A stretch of 64,000 nucleotides of DNA from positions 4,154,001-4,218,000 of the forward strand of contig NC_085881.1 in NCBI RefSeq assembly GCF_035222275.1, given 5' to 3'. Position 1 is the first letter of the stretch. Every line of letters starts with the position of its first letter. The DNA comes from Podospora bellae-mahoneyi. Its lineage: Eukaryota > Ascomycota > Sordariomycetes > Sordariales > Podosporaceae. A program made the position numbers and the translations under genes. Shown piece after piece: positions 34,763 through 47,522 of this stretch. The notes under the pieces were generated by a model. It worked only from the letters and a program-made list of their open reading frames with translations, was not told the DNA's origin and did no database searches.

Positions 34763-35995
34763 TTAAACCCTCCCAGTAAACTTCACACTCCTCCTCCTAG
34801 CCGACAATCCGCTCAAGATCCCCCTCTTTTGCCTCTCCGTATTTGGCGATGTCGGCGAGAGGATATCACTCGGAAGACCTGGCTGCGATCCACTCATGAC
34901 AATGGCGTTCTTCTTGACAGCCCTGAGGATGTCGTTGTATGTGATCGGGGTCTGGGGTGTCTTGTCGCCAATCCTGCTGCTGATGTTCTCCTTTTCCTCG
35001 TCATGCTCCTCGAGTTGGTCGTCCGAGACAGAGACAGAGTGCTGCAACGAGCTCCTCTTGGTGCTGGTCGACGGTCTCGGCTGGTGTGACACACTAGACT
35101 CCGACGTGTCAAGCGTAGGCCGGCTCTTCTTGCGAGCCAAGCTAAACGACCTCGTGACACCCTTCAAGATCTGAGTAGGCGTCCGTGGTGTTTTAGCAGC
35201 CTCCCCCTCCAGACTGTCAAGCGGTTTTGGCACCGCCTCCAGCGAGTAGTGAGATCCGTTGGCGTAAGGGTCAATGCTCAGAAACGCGGGAGGCTTCCTC
35301 TTGTTGGCGAGCAGGTCAGAAAGCAAGCTACTGCTGCTTCGCCTGTTGGGGTTGCTGCTGCGGGCCGAGAGACTGCTTGCTGGTGTGATTGGTCGATCAC
35401 CGGAAGGGTGAATGGGTGCTGTCGTGGATGGTTTGAGAGACTCGGACTCGGACGACTCGGTGCTATTCCTTGTCCTGCTTGTGTTCACAGAAGACGAGCT
35501 CAGTGACACGGAACGCTGTTTTCTGAGAGAAAGGTTGACGATTGAGGGTTTGCCTGCAAACACCACCGAGACCACTCTTGCCGTGACCTCCTGGCTGCCT
35601 CGTCGGGTAGCGGCTGTGGGAGAGTCGGGGTCCTCGATGCTCGAGTCATAGTCATACTCGGAAAAATCGTCGGCGTCGGAGGAGGCGTCCTCTTCGGAGG
35701 AAAGATAGATGTCGTGCGGTGCGGTGGCCTGCCCTTCCTCTCCTCCCAGCTTCAGTCCGTGGTTGTCCAATATCCTTGACACCCTCCTCGAACTCTTTTT
35801 GGGAAGCTCAGGGACGACGTTGGTGGGATTGGTGCGAACCCTCTTGGGACTCGGAGCCAGTGTGTCGGGGTGTTCCTCGTCCATATCGTGATATTCGTCA
35901 AAGATGGGCTCGTCAAATTGTGTTGCTGTTTGCTTGTTTGTATATGCAATGCCCGGCTGGCTGTTCTTCTCGAGGTGACTGTCCACCAAAGACAT
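34763..35995 (-). CDS. Conserved-looking hypothetical protein, low complexity
   Basis: A single exon of 410 residues from the ATG at 35995 (MSLVDSHLEKNSQPG). The open frame continues upstream only through a TTG codon at 36040. I cannot assign a function. Features seen are an acidic N-terminal third with FDEPIFDEYHDMDEE, SSRRVSRILDNHGLKLG, a second acidic patch SSEEDASSDADDFSEYDYD, then long Ser/Arg/Pro-rich stretches, a TPTQILKGVTRSFSLARKKSR block and a basic C-terminus ending SARRRSVKFTGRV. There is no membrane segment, signal peptide or catalytic motif. Repeated RRxS and SP/TP sites suggest kinase targets. A nuclear or cell-cycle protein is possible, but this is speculation. Confidence 0.75.
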   Translation of the reverse strand: MSLVDSHLEKNSQPGIAYTNKQTATQFDEPIFDEYHDMDEEHPDTLAPSPKRVRTNPTNVVPELPKKSSRRVSRILDNHGLKLGGEEGQATAPHDIYLSSEEDASSDADDFSEYDYDSSIEDPDSPTAATRRGSQEVTARVVSVVFAGKPSIVNLSLRKQRSVSLSSSSVNTSRTRNSTESSESESLKPSTTAPIHPSGDRPITPASSLSARSSNPNRRSSSSLLSDLLANKRKPPAFLSIDPYANGSHYSLEAVPKPLDSLEGEAAKTPRTPTQILKGVTRSFSLARKKSRPTLDTSESSVSHQPRPSTSTKRSSLQHSVSVSDDQLEEHDEEKENISSRIGDKTPQTPITYNDILRAVKKNAIVMSGSQPGLPSDILSPTSPNTERQKRGILSGLSARRRSVKFTGRV

Positions 35996-38900
35996 GACCC
36001 TCCAGCAAGACTGTATAATGTAATTCAAGCAAGTGGCCAAGGGATATATGATCTTCGTGTTCTCGATCCCTAGTATCGAGCTCTCGTAGTGGGGGAGGGG
36101 GGCGAGCAGCTGAGGATCACTGGAATGGGGCGTGGACTATGGTATGGAGATTGGGGAGACCAGAAAAAGGGTAGGATGTTCCGAGAGGGCGGGAGGGTTT
36201 ATTTTAATGCAGAGCTACAGCAGGATAAGGTGACGGTCCAAAGCCAAGAAGTGGGTGTAACGGCCTGCAAGAACCGGGCCCGCCGTCACTCTCAACCCTG
36301 GCGTTTCTGGTCGGTCGGCTGGGTGGTGATGGGTGGAGGGCTGGTGCATCAGCAGAGCGTGGTACGTACCCTCCTCTCCGTTTTCCCTGATCTGACGGAA
36401 CGGATGAACGGTCTGGGCTGCCCTGTCTTTTGCACTTGCATGACAAGCAAGCCTCTCCCAGGCCCAGTGACCACACACACATTCCCCTGCCCAACCCCTG
36501 CCTTCGTCAAGACCCCCCTGCCCGATCGGGTTGCCAAGGATCGCGGCCGAAGAAGAGGTTTGAGTCGAATGAGTGTGAGTCTGCCCATCGCTGCCTTGGT
36601 CTGTCTTGACGGGGAAAAAAATACTTTCACACACTAAACATGTGCCTTCGGTGTCAATTCTCAAATAGTTAATCATCAAGTGGTGGCAGTGATCCGAATG
36701 AGAGTGACAGCGCAAAGGACGGGCGCTGGTTGGCCTTCGAGTGGTGTTTCAGGTAAAAGCTCCTTCTCTCGTCTTCTTCCACGACCGCCAAGCCTTTTCT
36801 TCGACACCTGAACAACCACGCGCCCACCACACCAACGCAACGCTTAATTAGTGCACACAACGATATCTGCAGTAGGACCTGAATATTTCTCCATTATCAC
36901 GAACCGACGACAACTTCATTCTTGTCTTACACGTCAGGCGCATCCTCCAACGGAGCATCTCATAATTCCGGCTGCTGGCTGGGGGAGGTAGGTAGTCACA
37001 GTGTACATTCATTCCATCAACTCCATCAGCTGCAGCTGCACCACTATCAACAGCAGCCCAATCCGGTTTTTGGTCACAGCCACCACCACCAGAGTTTGTA
37101 TCTTTGATCGTCATCAACCCCCCTCTTTTTTTCCCAAGTTATCCCGACCCCTTCAAAGAATTTTTCTGTCCTCTTCATCGTTCGAGAGTTTTACCCCCCA
37201 CTGTGCCCGGTCATTGGTAGAGAACCCCTCATGCCACTCCCAAGAAGGGGGGCCCATTGTGTCCTAACTTTACAAATGATTGGACATCTCCGCACCATTC
37301 AACTCGGAGCTGGGCGGCAAGCTCCAAAGCAACGGTGAAGCTTTCCTCCAAACGACCCCTCCGGATTGGAGGGAATTTGATCGTCTCCTTGCAGCAAAAA
37401 AAGTCACGCTACACGCTTCCCTTCCCTTTCGAGTCCGAAAGTTAAACGAAGAGGCGAACCGAAAAACGAACCACACTTACACACACCTCTTTTACGGAGC
37501 ATACTCGGCTCCCTCCTCCGGCGGCTGGACAAGTTTGAACTGTCTCCATTGAGTTGACAGTCCGGGATCTACCAGTGCCGTTCATGATCGCCGGTCAAAC
37601 ACATCTTTGACCCCTCGTGGGGGGAAGATTCCCAAAGGGTCATTCATGCCCTTTAGCCTCCCAGCCCCGGATCTTCCTATGCTTTAGTCGTCGAGGTTAG
37701 TTATCTCGGCCGCCGCTCAGGTCAATCAGCCAGTTGCCACATTACCGGGTACATTCCAACCCGCGCCTTTTATCCTCCTCCGATTTTTAAACAGCCCAAA
37801 GGCCCAAGCCCGACAGCTGGCCCGACGAGCGGGCAAGTCATGTCTTGTGCTCTTACATCCTGGGACGTGCGAATTAACCAGTCTTGTTAAACTTGATCGT
37901 GCAGTTTGACACACAGTGGCTGGGCCGCCTACTCAGAGGACATCATCAGTTGGAGAGAGGCAGCCGTTTGGACTGACCTCCCGACCGACCGAGTGACAAC
38001 ACCACCTCACGGTCACAGAATCATCCTCCGTTTTTTGTTGAAATCTGTCCCCCATCCGCGGCATAAACCTACACATTACCAGATAACGGAGCATCTGCCC
38101 TCTTCAGCCCGCCGCCTTCGCGGCCGCGAGAAAGAAAGGGGTAAGGCGTCGTCGGTCGGCGCTCCTTTGTAATCAATTTTTTTTTTGCAGTTTGTTTGCT
38201 CGAACGATCATGATTGTTAGGCCTCTTGCTGTGAGGACACATTGTGCAATACTATGACCCGACCGGGCGTTTGTGGTGGCGGGCGTACTACAGCAATCCA
38301 TCCGTCCATCCATCCATCCCGAGATCATGGAAGTACAGACCAACTGCAAGAACCCCTTACCTGTGCGTTGCATTCGTTTTGTAAGAGGTCAGAAAAGACC
38401 TCGGCTGCTCGACACACACATCACAAATTTAGACGAAAGGATTGGGTCCAGGTTATAAGCGGCCCCTTTTGTGGGTGATGGATGTGTCGACAAGATCATA
38501 TCCCGGCATATCATAGTTCGATGTAGGTAAAGATCTCTAAATGTGTGGACCCGAGAACGGCAAGCCTATGTCTTTGTGCCCCAGGATCACCTTACGCAAA
38601 CCCCCAAAAATTTAATATCACAAACGGCCCTTGGAAGATGGCTTCAATAAAAATTTCTTCTACATGTAAGCCACCAAGAACGCGAACGCGTAAGAATGTC
38701 AAATCGGCGGCTGCAAGTGTGGTGCTGAGCGCTGTGACACCGCCTCATTCGGTCGGTCCTGTACGATGGCTGGACGAGACATGCTTTCTGCCATTCCCGA
38801 GTCCAGTGGCGTTTTTGTGACCTGCAAATCAGGAGTATGTACTACCCAACGCCTCAGCATGCAAGCTTTCAGCTGGAGGGCTCCTTTTGTCAATTTCTTT

Positions 38901-41900
38901 CTCGTGCTTTTCTCAATTGGAAATTTGGGATGAGAGAGCGGTCGGACAAGGCTATCTGATGGCCTGGAAGATAGGGGAAGGGTCAAAGGTGAGGAGGTTT
39001 TGGCGGTAGTGGTGGTGGTGGTGGTGGGTGTCTTGTATCGGCAGTGGTGTCTCCCGGCCTTGGCCCTGTGGTTGACTGTTTCGAATCTTGTCCCAAGCCC
39101 GTCAACCTTGTGGACGACCGACTCCTCTCAGCGCGTGGATGGTGGTGGTTTTACGAGCTTCCAATCGTCCTTTCATCTATGGACCAGTATATTCGGCGAC
39201 AGTGGGAACTCCTGATGGCCGCCCTGTCCCATGGTTAGCCGTCTCACCACGCGCGAGCCTTTCTTGCCCATATTATCATCAGCCACTCATTTGGGTAGTT
39301 GCCTCGGTTGGAAAAGTGCGGTGAATGTCTCCATTTCATCTTAAAGTCAAGATTGCTTTGTGTCGAAACGCTTTTGACATTTTGTGACGATTCAGATCGC
39401 GTGTGCGACGACAACTATATCATCTCCTGCATGGCGCACTGCATGGTGAACCGGACGGCGGCTGGGCGCGTTGTAAGTCGTCCGTTTTTAACGGTCTCAA
39501 ACGGAAGGCCACCAGCGATGTTGGAGTAATGTTCGGGAGACCAATGTCACCCTCGGCGGCAGGGGAAACAATAGAGAGAACACTGTAATATCTTGAGTTG
39601 TTTGATGTGAGTCGAGTGCATCATACACACAGATGATCTCTCGGATTGATTTGAGGTCGTTGCTTATCTTCATGAATCCATCCTTTATTTTTCAAGGTGA
39701 AGATTCCCAACTTCAACCAGAGCGAAACCGTTGCGTCATGGGGCCCAAGCTTCTCCTCACACATCAACCAATCACAGTCGTTTCTTTTCCTGATTTAGAC
39801 TGCAGGAACTGTCCTGATGTAGCCTAACGGCTATCGGGGTTTCGTTGGCGTTGCTAAAAATGTTTCATCTGTGGGGTGGCAAACGACAGGTGAACCAAAG
39901 ACCCTGAACCCTGGATCTCGGGCTCCCGAACTAGGACAAGGGTTGTGTAAGGTAAGCATCTTTCAACATCAACAACAATCTGTCAGAAACATCAACAATT
40001 ACCGATTCTGCGAGTAATACCGAGGGGAACAATGACAGCTGAGTCAGTGATACTAACACAATCAGGATGTTTATGTGTAACCAAGATGAGAGCCACCACC
40101 AAGAATAATAACAACAACAACAACAAAGATACCTACCGGCAGGCTGACTGCGGATGCGGCTGACTGACTGGGTGGGGTGAGGCCGAGAAGCTTGAAAGAA
40201 GGATCGCAGGGTTGAAAGTTGGGAGTCAGATACGGCGGTCATCGCCCCGTTCTGACTGTTCGGGCTGTTTCCTTTTGGGTGCTTGGTCAACACTCAGCAA
40301 GAGATACCATTCCCTACCCCATCATTACCACAATCCTCACCCCAAACACACTGGAATTCTGGCTCTACTAATCGAAGCACAAAGACGGCATGTGAACGAC
40401 CAAACTAACACGATGTCTCATACATTCAAAGTCTCGGCAGTCTTCTGCCGTCAAAAAGCACCTGTTCTAGACTTGATGTCTCGTCTCGGCCTTCTCTTCC
40501 CCATCTAGTCCTACCGACATGTCATCGATATGACATCCTTCCAGACTGTTTCCTCTTCTGGTGTTACCGAGCTGAATTATACCCCAGATATTTCCTCCAG
40601 ATATTTCATGGTGTCGACAATAGCTACCTAGCGGGTGATTACCATCCCCGCCGCTGAAGGTGCCGCATGTTCTCCCGTCCCACGCCGCACACAATGGACG
40701 GGAAGACAACAGGAAGCAGCAAACCTGGTCCGTTTTTGGGGATTTCTCAGCCTCGTAGGTTTCTCTCCCAGGTCACTCTATCCTGAAAGGTCAGGATGTG
40801 GAATCAGTTCCTCCGATCTGGTCAGCTAATTCAGCCCACCTCATGGTCGGAATCTAAAGAAAAAACACAATTGTCCCGACCAGCCCAGCCCTTATCTCTA
40901 ACATCTCTTTTCTCGAGGCTCCCAAAAGCCAAACCTGATGCTTGAGCATGTTAGTTCAGATATCCAAAGTCAGCCCCGTAGCCAAGGCGGCCCGACCAAC
41001 AAGCCTTTTCAACGGCTGGTCTGACTCCCGAACAAGGACCCTGATACACACAGGCGAGAGGCGCAGTTTTCCCCTCAAACTTTGGACCAACCTACCTTAC
41101 CTCCCTCGCCTGCTACTCAGATTTCTTATCTTTCGCTTTTGGGTAGTTGGCAGTTTCTTGTCTGTCGGGTCGGACCTGTGTCAGCCAACCCACCCGGGTT
41201 GCCGATCCGGGGTGATTTAAGTGCTTACTTTGGATTGTCAAGGATTTGTATACCCCAGCGGTAGTGGAGCTGTTCAGCCGCTCGGTAGCATGGTAGCATA
41301 TGCTCCGACGGGGAGTTGTAGAGAGATGGGGTGTTGTGTTGGCCTGACATCGGGGATGAGTTTGAATTATGTGTTCTCCATGAGCGGTCCAGGATGAAGG
41401 TAGGGAATATGTTGGCTTCGGACGATGAGTCTTGGGTGGGACATGTGTAGTATCAAGTCCAAATTCAGCCTTTGGATATGACAGCCTCATATCTGCAAGG
41501 CTGGCCACCAGAGGGAAAACCGTCAGCAGTGTGCAAGTCCGAATATGGGTAGTTAGCCACCAGCCAAAACGGTCTGATCAGTTGTTTGTTGAGAACAACA
41601 TCTTGATAATGGGCTCCGTTAAGGGATATGCATGCACATCTATCTCGCAGGTAGCTCTCCTCTTGATAAAATCCTGTTCCTGTATCATGACATCCTCCAC
41701 TCTCAGGCACAACCAGTCCAATGGGTGATCACCTGCTGCTCTCCCATCTCGGAAAGTTTTCCAACCTCACAATCTTTCCCGCAAAGGCAACAACCACCCC
41801 GAAACCTGCTATCCCACATAAACAACCACATCCCATCTCATCAAAAACTATTCATAACGGAACGTCCCAAATCAGCAACCAATACCCAAATTCCTGTCGT

Positions 41901-43326
41901 CATGATCTTCAATCGGTGGGTGTTGGCAAATGTGACTGTAACCTGCACACTGACGTAACACACCCAACGCTCCAACCAACAATACCCAAAATTGTTATCG
42001 TGGCATTTCGCCCAAAAACGTCAACCCATATCAAGCAAATTTAGCCAGTATCAAATCTCTAACTTCTGCCAGCTATAGATTATCAATGAGTGAATTTCAC
42101 ACGATTGTCATTGAACCCCTGATTTATCGTCGTACAGTTCTGCACGTGGTACTATAAAAATCTGGGTTGAGATGAAAATCTTGGGTTGCATTTCCTTCGT
42201 CAACGAACCGCTCGCAAAGTGATGAATACCTACCAAACAAAGCGGTATAAGAAAAGAATAATCGCCTGACTTTGTTCCGAGTTATGTACTACTTGATCAA
42301 CAATCCCTTTAGGTATACCATCATATATCACCAACAGCCTTCCCTCTTCTCTCCCAATCGAAACATGGTCGAAGCTCTTTCCATTTGAATGCCCTTTCCC
42401 CCCCCTCCAACCAATGATGGGAATGGTGAGTGTGCGTGCTCCGACAGCACTGAACATCACGGCCCCAGACTTTGATATATCACCATCGATCCGTAGGACC
42501 CCTTACCGCAACAACCAAGTCAACAAAAACACCGGTCGATCCTCGACCATCAACCGGACCCCGACCAGACACATCATGACTCGCACAACAAAGTTTGCCT
42601 TTTCATCAAGTAATATTAAGACTGTGTATAGCTGGCACTCGGCCCAACCGGCGACGAGCCCACAAGTTTAGTACAGGGCAACAATATACAGCGTGCGAAA
42701 AGAAAAATTTCAAAAAGCTGAAACAATGAATGCACTCCCTCCCCCCCCGAAACAGACTCCGGCTTGTTGTTTTTTTATCAACTCCGAATGTGGCAAGCAA
42801 AAAAAAAACCCCGGCTCGCCCCCCCTTCTAAAAAAAAACCCAACCGCATCCCAAGATGACCTGGCAGCTCCGGCGTCGTCGCTCATTGATGCCAATCCCA
42901 TAAAAGCCATGCGTCCGTCGTCTTGACATACCATACCGCCCAACCCGCCTTGCCCATTAGAAAAGCTACACAGCCCTTGGCCGCCATGGCCGCCCATTCA
43001 GCCACTTTGCCCACTGCCCGTGTATTCTCCCCAGGGCGAGTAATCATGAGTAGCCCCGAATTCGTGATGCAATGTGTATTTTTCCCCGCGTATAACTCCG
43101 TAGATAAATACCGAGATGTCATTATTATGTTTTATTGAGGGGATTAATGCCCCGAGTCCCAAGCGCGGAAAAGAATGCGCCGGAACTCTCGAGTGCTGCA
43201 CTTTTCCTTCGTCTATGCTCAGTCGTTGGTGAGACTAACTGAGACTCAGAAACTCGGCAGAAGCTTCCATAGCATGGATCGGGAAGGATGCGTTCACACC
43301 AACACAGCCTCCCCAACCAAGCTGAT
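35996..43326. other. Gene-free stretch of 7.3 kb
   Basis: This is the largest stretch without a supported gene. Simple repeats occur at 38291-38318 (ATCC units), 39005-39028 (GGT units) and 40096-40126 (AAC units). Candidate frames are under 185 codons. The longest (36089-36637, plus) starts at GTG and lacks motifs. I found no tRNA B-box/A-box pair. Confidence 0.45.
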
Positions 43327-44447
43327 TTAGGCCTTGCGGGAGCGAGTAGAAGTGCCATTGGTCTTGACACCAGTGGCCTTGACGTCCTTGCCGTGAATGA
43401 TGGTGCTCGGGTCGGGAAGAGGAGCCTGGGACATTCTGCGGACAGCCTTGCGGCCAGTGGGGCGCTTCCCATCCTTCTTGTAGGTGGCGAAGTAGAACGA
43501 GATGAAGAGAAAGAGGTAAGAGCTGAGAATACCGATACCGGAGAAGGCAGCAAACTCCTCACCCGCGCACTTGCCGGCGGAGGGCATCCAGGGCCAGTAA
43601 GCCGAAGTGAAGTAAGTGTACGACGCGAAGTAGACGAAGCCTTTGACGCCAAGTTAGTAACCTTGACCAAAGAGGACCGGGAAGGACATGACTCGAACTT
43701 ACCAAGATCAATGACGAACTGGATAATCTGGAGACGGGTGATCCACTCCTTCCACCAGATCTTGACGCCACGCGCGCTCTGGAAGTAGTACCAGTACATG
43801 ACGACGTGGACGAGGAGGTTGAGGCAGATGACAACCCATGAGACGGCAGTGGAACCGATGAGCTGGGTGTAGCAGAGGAGAGCTGTGGCGCCGTGGTGGT
43901 AGCAGTGAAGGAAGGTGAGAGGCTTCTTCTTGAGGAACAGGAAACAGGTATCCAACAGCTCGAGGTACTTGGTGAGGTAGTTCAACTGGTTACCGTCAGT
44001 ACAAAGGCCCAATTCGGCCAGAAGCAGCGGTCAACTCACGTAGTAGAGGACAACCATGGGCTGAGTCCAGCCGCCATCAGCATCGCAGATGGCAAAGAAG
44101 AGACCCTTGCGAACAACAGTGGGAAGCATCTGCTCGATGAAGAGAGCGAGGAGGATGCCGGAAATGGCGGTCAGGTAAAAGTTGTGGATTAGGAAGAGCG
44201 TCCGGAGCTTGAAGGGCTCGCGGCTGCGCATGTACTCTCGGCCACCAAAGATGATGGCATAGTATATGACGATGAAGATGCTCGTTTCCTTCAGGGTAGA
44301 CATGGGAGTCTGACCAGGCTGGAAGCGGAAGTCATCGGCAGGGTAGCCAACAACCTTCTCGAAGGCCTTGTTGAAGATGGGCCAGAGGTGGATGCCGAAT
44401 GGCCGGTCCAACGTTGGGACCGGCAGCTGGTCGAGAATCGAAGCCAT
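43327..44447 (-). CDS. Fatty-acid elongase (ELO family)
   Basis: Exons 44040-44447, 43703-43985 and 43327-43640 (introns 54 and 62 nt) encode 334 residues. This is the ER condensing enzyme that extends acyl-CoA with malonyl-CoA, here probably of the yeast Elo2/Elo3 type that makes very-long chains for sphingolipids. The diagnostic histidine box [11 protein letters not shown] is near residues 163-173. It is preceded by [21 protein letters not shown] and followed by [10 protein letters not shown]. Seven or so hydrophobic segments are spread along the chain. The C-terminus is basic ([15 protein letters not shown]). The 5' leader on this strand has a likely intron at 44487-44577 (GTAAGC donor, CTGAC branch, TTCAG acceptor). 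Confidence 0.93.
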
Positions 44448-46045
44448 TGTGAAGACAAAACGCGATTAAATCTATCGTAAGTTCTCCTGAAGGCGAGGAA
44501 GAGCAGTCAGCACGAGGCGTCGGGAGAAGGGGGGAGTACAAAAACACGGTGGACTGGACGGGGTGTTAAGTGCTTACCTGTCACGTTTTTGCTCGGAACA
44601 CGCGGAAGGGAACAAGAGAAGGGAAATGCCGGTTCAGCGGCAGCAAACAACCCAAAGAGAAGAAGAGAAAAGAAGAAACGTCGCGACACCCAAGCAGCAG
44701 GAACGATTAAGCTGATTACCTTGGGGGGGGATGCGCCGACAAAGAAGGTTTGCGGAAGGTGGTGATGGTGGAAGTCTGGGGCACGGGAAACCAAATATTT
44801 TCAGAGACTGGACTGCCCTGGCGCAAAAGGGGAACCCGCGAAGAAGGCTAGCCTCAACCACCTTGGCTCATTTCCAGTTCCTGCATGTGAAGTCTCATTT
44901 TCCAGCTGACAATTTTTCTGCCGGCCCAATCATCGCTTGGCATCTCTCGTCTCACGTTCAGCGCCCCACCGACACCTCGACAGACCCCGGACCTCGGAAT
45001 CGAGGAGTGGCCTTGTCCGTGTCCGGTCGAGACTGTCGTTGAAAACCAGAGCAGCGGACAGCCTGCCAAAACCACCTGTTACTTCACCTAACGAAACAGT
45101 TCGGACACGGAGCCAGACGCTTCATGTGCCAGCACGAGTCGTACGGCATCTTCATACTCACCGTCACCGCGCTGCCTTCGTCTCGGCGTTGCCCCCCTTT
45201 CCACTGCAGACGTTGCCTGACTGAAACCCACATCTCTTGATCTCTCGGCCCTATCGCAGGACGAGCAGGGTGGACACTGCTTCGTTGTCCTGTTGCCCAG
45301 GCCGCCGCCAAATCAACAACAACAAATCCCTCGCCATTGGCCAATTCGCAGTCAGGATCGGCGGGTCGGCGTGCCGTGTGCTTCGAAGGCCGGAAAGGCC
45401 GGATGCCAAGCACACGGAGATTGGACGGCGGCTTGGTTTGCAACCCAACTGTCCCGGTCCCGGTGCCGCCGGTTCCGGGTGTGTTTCGGAGCTGTCGATG
45501 ACGTACTTTCATTGCGGGACAAGTAAAAACAAACTTTTGTGATTCCAAAATAAAGAGAGGCGTGTTGGCGGCGGTTACAACTTGAGACTACCTCGGGAAA
45601 TTTTCCTTATAAACAAATCACCAAGTCATGATCAATGACATCGACTTGATGCTGACTTGCAGATTATGCTACAACCGAGGCGGCGGCGAGCTTCAGCCAC
45701 GGCTCAAACATGGCACAAGCCACACAATGGCTCCCCAGAAAAGCTAGAGAAATCGGTCAATTGAATATCTTTGAATGGCGGGGCCGAGTTTCAACGGTAA
45801 AGCTAGTGGATTAAGCAGAAAAGATATGCATAACCGAAGATGGTTCGATTCTGTTAGCCGTCATTGGCTGGAATACCGCAACCCACGCACACCTCCAAGC
45901 TTCTGATCCCGAGTTGACTGCATCAAATCAATCGTAACCAAGCCACTTCCCCGGCCCAGCCCACCGTCGACGTCGAGCTTCCGCTGCCTCCTCCTGGTCT
46001 CGGATCCTGCACAGAAATCCCCTCTCTCTCTTCAGACCATTCACA
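44448..46045. promoter_or_regulatory. Divergent region between elongase and COX6, no gene seen
   Basis: 1.6 kb containing the spliced 5' leader of the elongase gene and the COX6 promoter side. A TATAAA-like element lies near 45609. The frame at 45084-45548 on the minus strand starts at TTG and shows no motif. Confidence 0.5.
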
Positions 46046-46824
46046 ATGTCGGCCTCCCTCCTTCGCATCGCCGCCCGCGGCCCCTCCAGCGCCTTCTTCC
46101 GCACCGTTGTTGCCCGGCCCCAGCCTATCGCTGTGCGCGCTGCCGTCGCCGTCCCCAAGACCTTCAGCACATCGATGCGCATGCGCTCCGAGCACGCCGA
46201 GGAGACCTTTGAGGAGTTTTCTGCTCGGTGAGTGCTGGACTGGCTGTCGAGGGCACCCTGGAAGAGCTTTCGGAAAGCTCTGAAGCTAGCTTCCTCGACA
46301 TGACGTGACCCTTGTGCTTGAACCCCATATCTGGGCCTCAGACACCAGCCACAGCTATCTTAATACGGCCCATTGACTAACATGAAGCTTTACACAGCTA
46401 CGAGAAGGAGTTTGACAGCGTTCAGGATGTCTTTGAGCTCCAGGTATGCCTGCCATCTGCAAGCTTGCCAGCGTGCTCTTGCTAACCCGAAGCTTTCCCC
46501 CACCTTGTAGCGCAACCTGAACAACGCTTTCGCCTACGATCTCGTCCCCTCCCCTGCCGTCCTCGCCGCCGCCCTCAGGGCCGCGAGAAGAGTCAACGAC
46601 TTCCCCACTGCCGTCCGCGTTTTCGAGGGTACGATCTGCTCTCCCTTTTTCCATGCGGGATATTCCTGCCTCGGTTGACAAGATACTGATATTGTGATGT
46701 AGGCATCAAGGCCAAGGTCGAGAACAAGGGCCAGTACGAGCAGTACCTTGCTGAGCTCAAGCCCCTACGTGAGGAGCTCGGCATCGAGCTCAAGGAGGAC
46801 CTCTACCCCGAGGAGGCTAACTAA
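46046..46824 (+). CDS. COX6: Cytochrome c oxidase subunit 6 (COX5A family)
   Basis: Exons 46046-46227, 46398-46443, 46511-46628 and 46703-46824 (introns 170, 67 and 74 nt) encode 155 residues. The N-terminal ~47 residues form an Arg/Ser/Ala-rich mitochondrial presequence. The mature part reads SEHAEETFEEFSARYEKEF, then FDSVQDVFELQRNLNNAFAYDL, RRVNDFPTAVRVFEGIKAK and LREELGIELKEDLYPEE. Cox6 is a nuclear-encoded matrix-side subunit of complex IV. Exon joins fall exactly inside conserved motifs, which supports the four-exon model. The last 122-nt exon ends at TAA 46822-46824. Length is typical. Confidence 0.96.
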
Positions 46825-47522
46825 ATGCTCGACTATTCATCGACATACTTTCTTGTTCTTTCACTAGACGACGAATTTAAAAGGCCAACCTCACACGCTT
46901 CACCACACATCCATAGACTGCACAGCTGGCTTGGACACTTTGAAGGCAAAAGCTGGCTGCTGCCGGTTCGGTGTGAGAGTTCATCATTATGGATACCACT
47001 GAAACCCGTCCACCACATCTCATCTCTCTGCCTTGATAGAAAGGAAGGAGATAGATAAAAATCAATGTGTATATTTTCTGTTACGGCTGTGTTTTTCTTG
47101 CATGTGGTATTGCGGTTGTCCTTGCCTCGCCGAAGACAATAAGCTCGGACAACTGTTTGGGGTTCGGACACTGTCGGGGAATTCAAGTTCAGTCACGATG
47201 CACTTACACCGTAGAGGGAACAGCTAAAAGACTAAGGTCATACGAAGTAACAAGCTCACAATTATGGCAGGCTTTCAGGGTAGCCACGAGTATGTATTTT
47301 TCAACCGTTGTCCTCTATCGTGGGCCAACTAACACCAGGTAGTCTCGAAAGACATTTAACACCATACAGTATTTAACCTGCATCGGAAACATTGATATTG
47401 TTCCTTTCCAACATGAACTATTAACCTCATCTTCATAACAGGCCAGCCGCTCTTCCCTTTGCCTCATATCCATCACATCTTCCCTCCAATCTATTATTCC
47501 CAGGCTTCCTCTACCCAAAATT
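46825..47522. other. Convergent 3' region COX6 / RCC1 gene, no gene seen
   Basis: 698 bp between convergent stop codons, with only short unsupported frames. Confidence 0.5.

Noticed and set aside
36089-36637. 182-codon plus-strand frame
   Set aside because: Starts at GTG, has no motif and no splice-supported extension.
41113-41508. 131-codon minus-strand frame
   Set aside because: The true ATG is internal, there is no domain, and it lies in the gene-free stretch without splice signals.
45084-45548. 154-codon minus-strand frame
   Set aside because: Starts at TTG, with composition unlike neighbouring genes and no similarity recognised.
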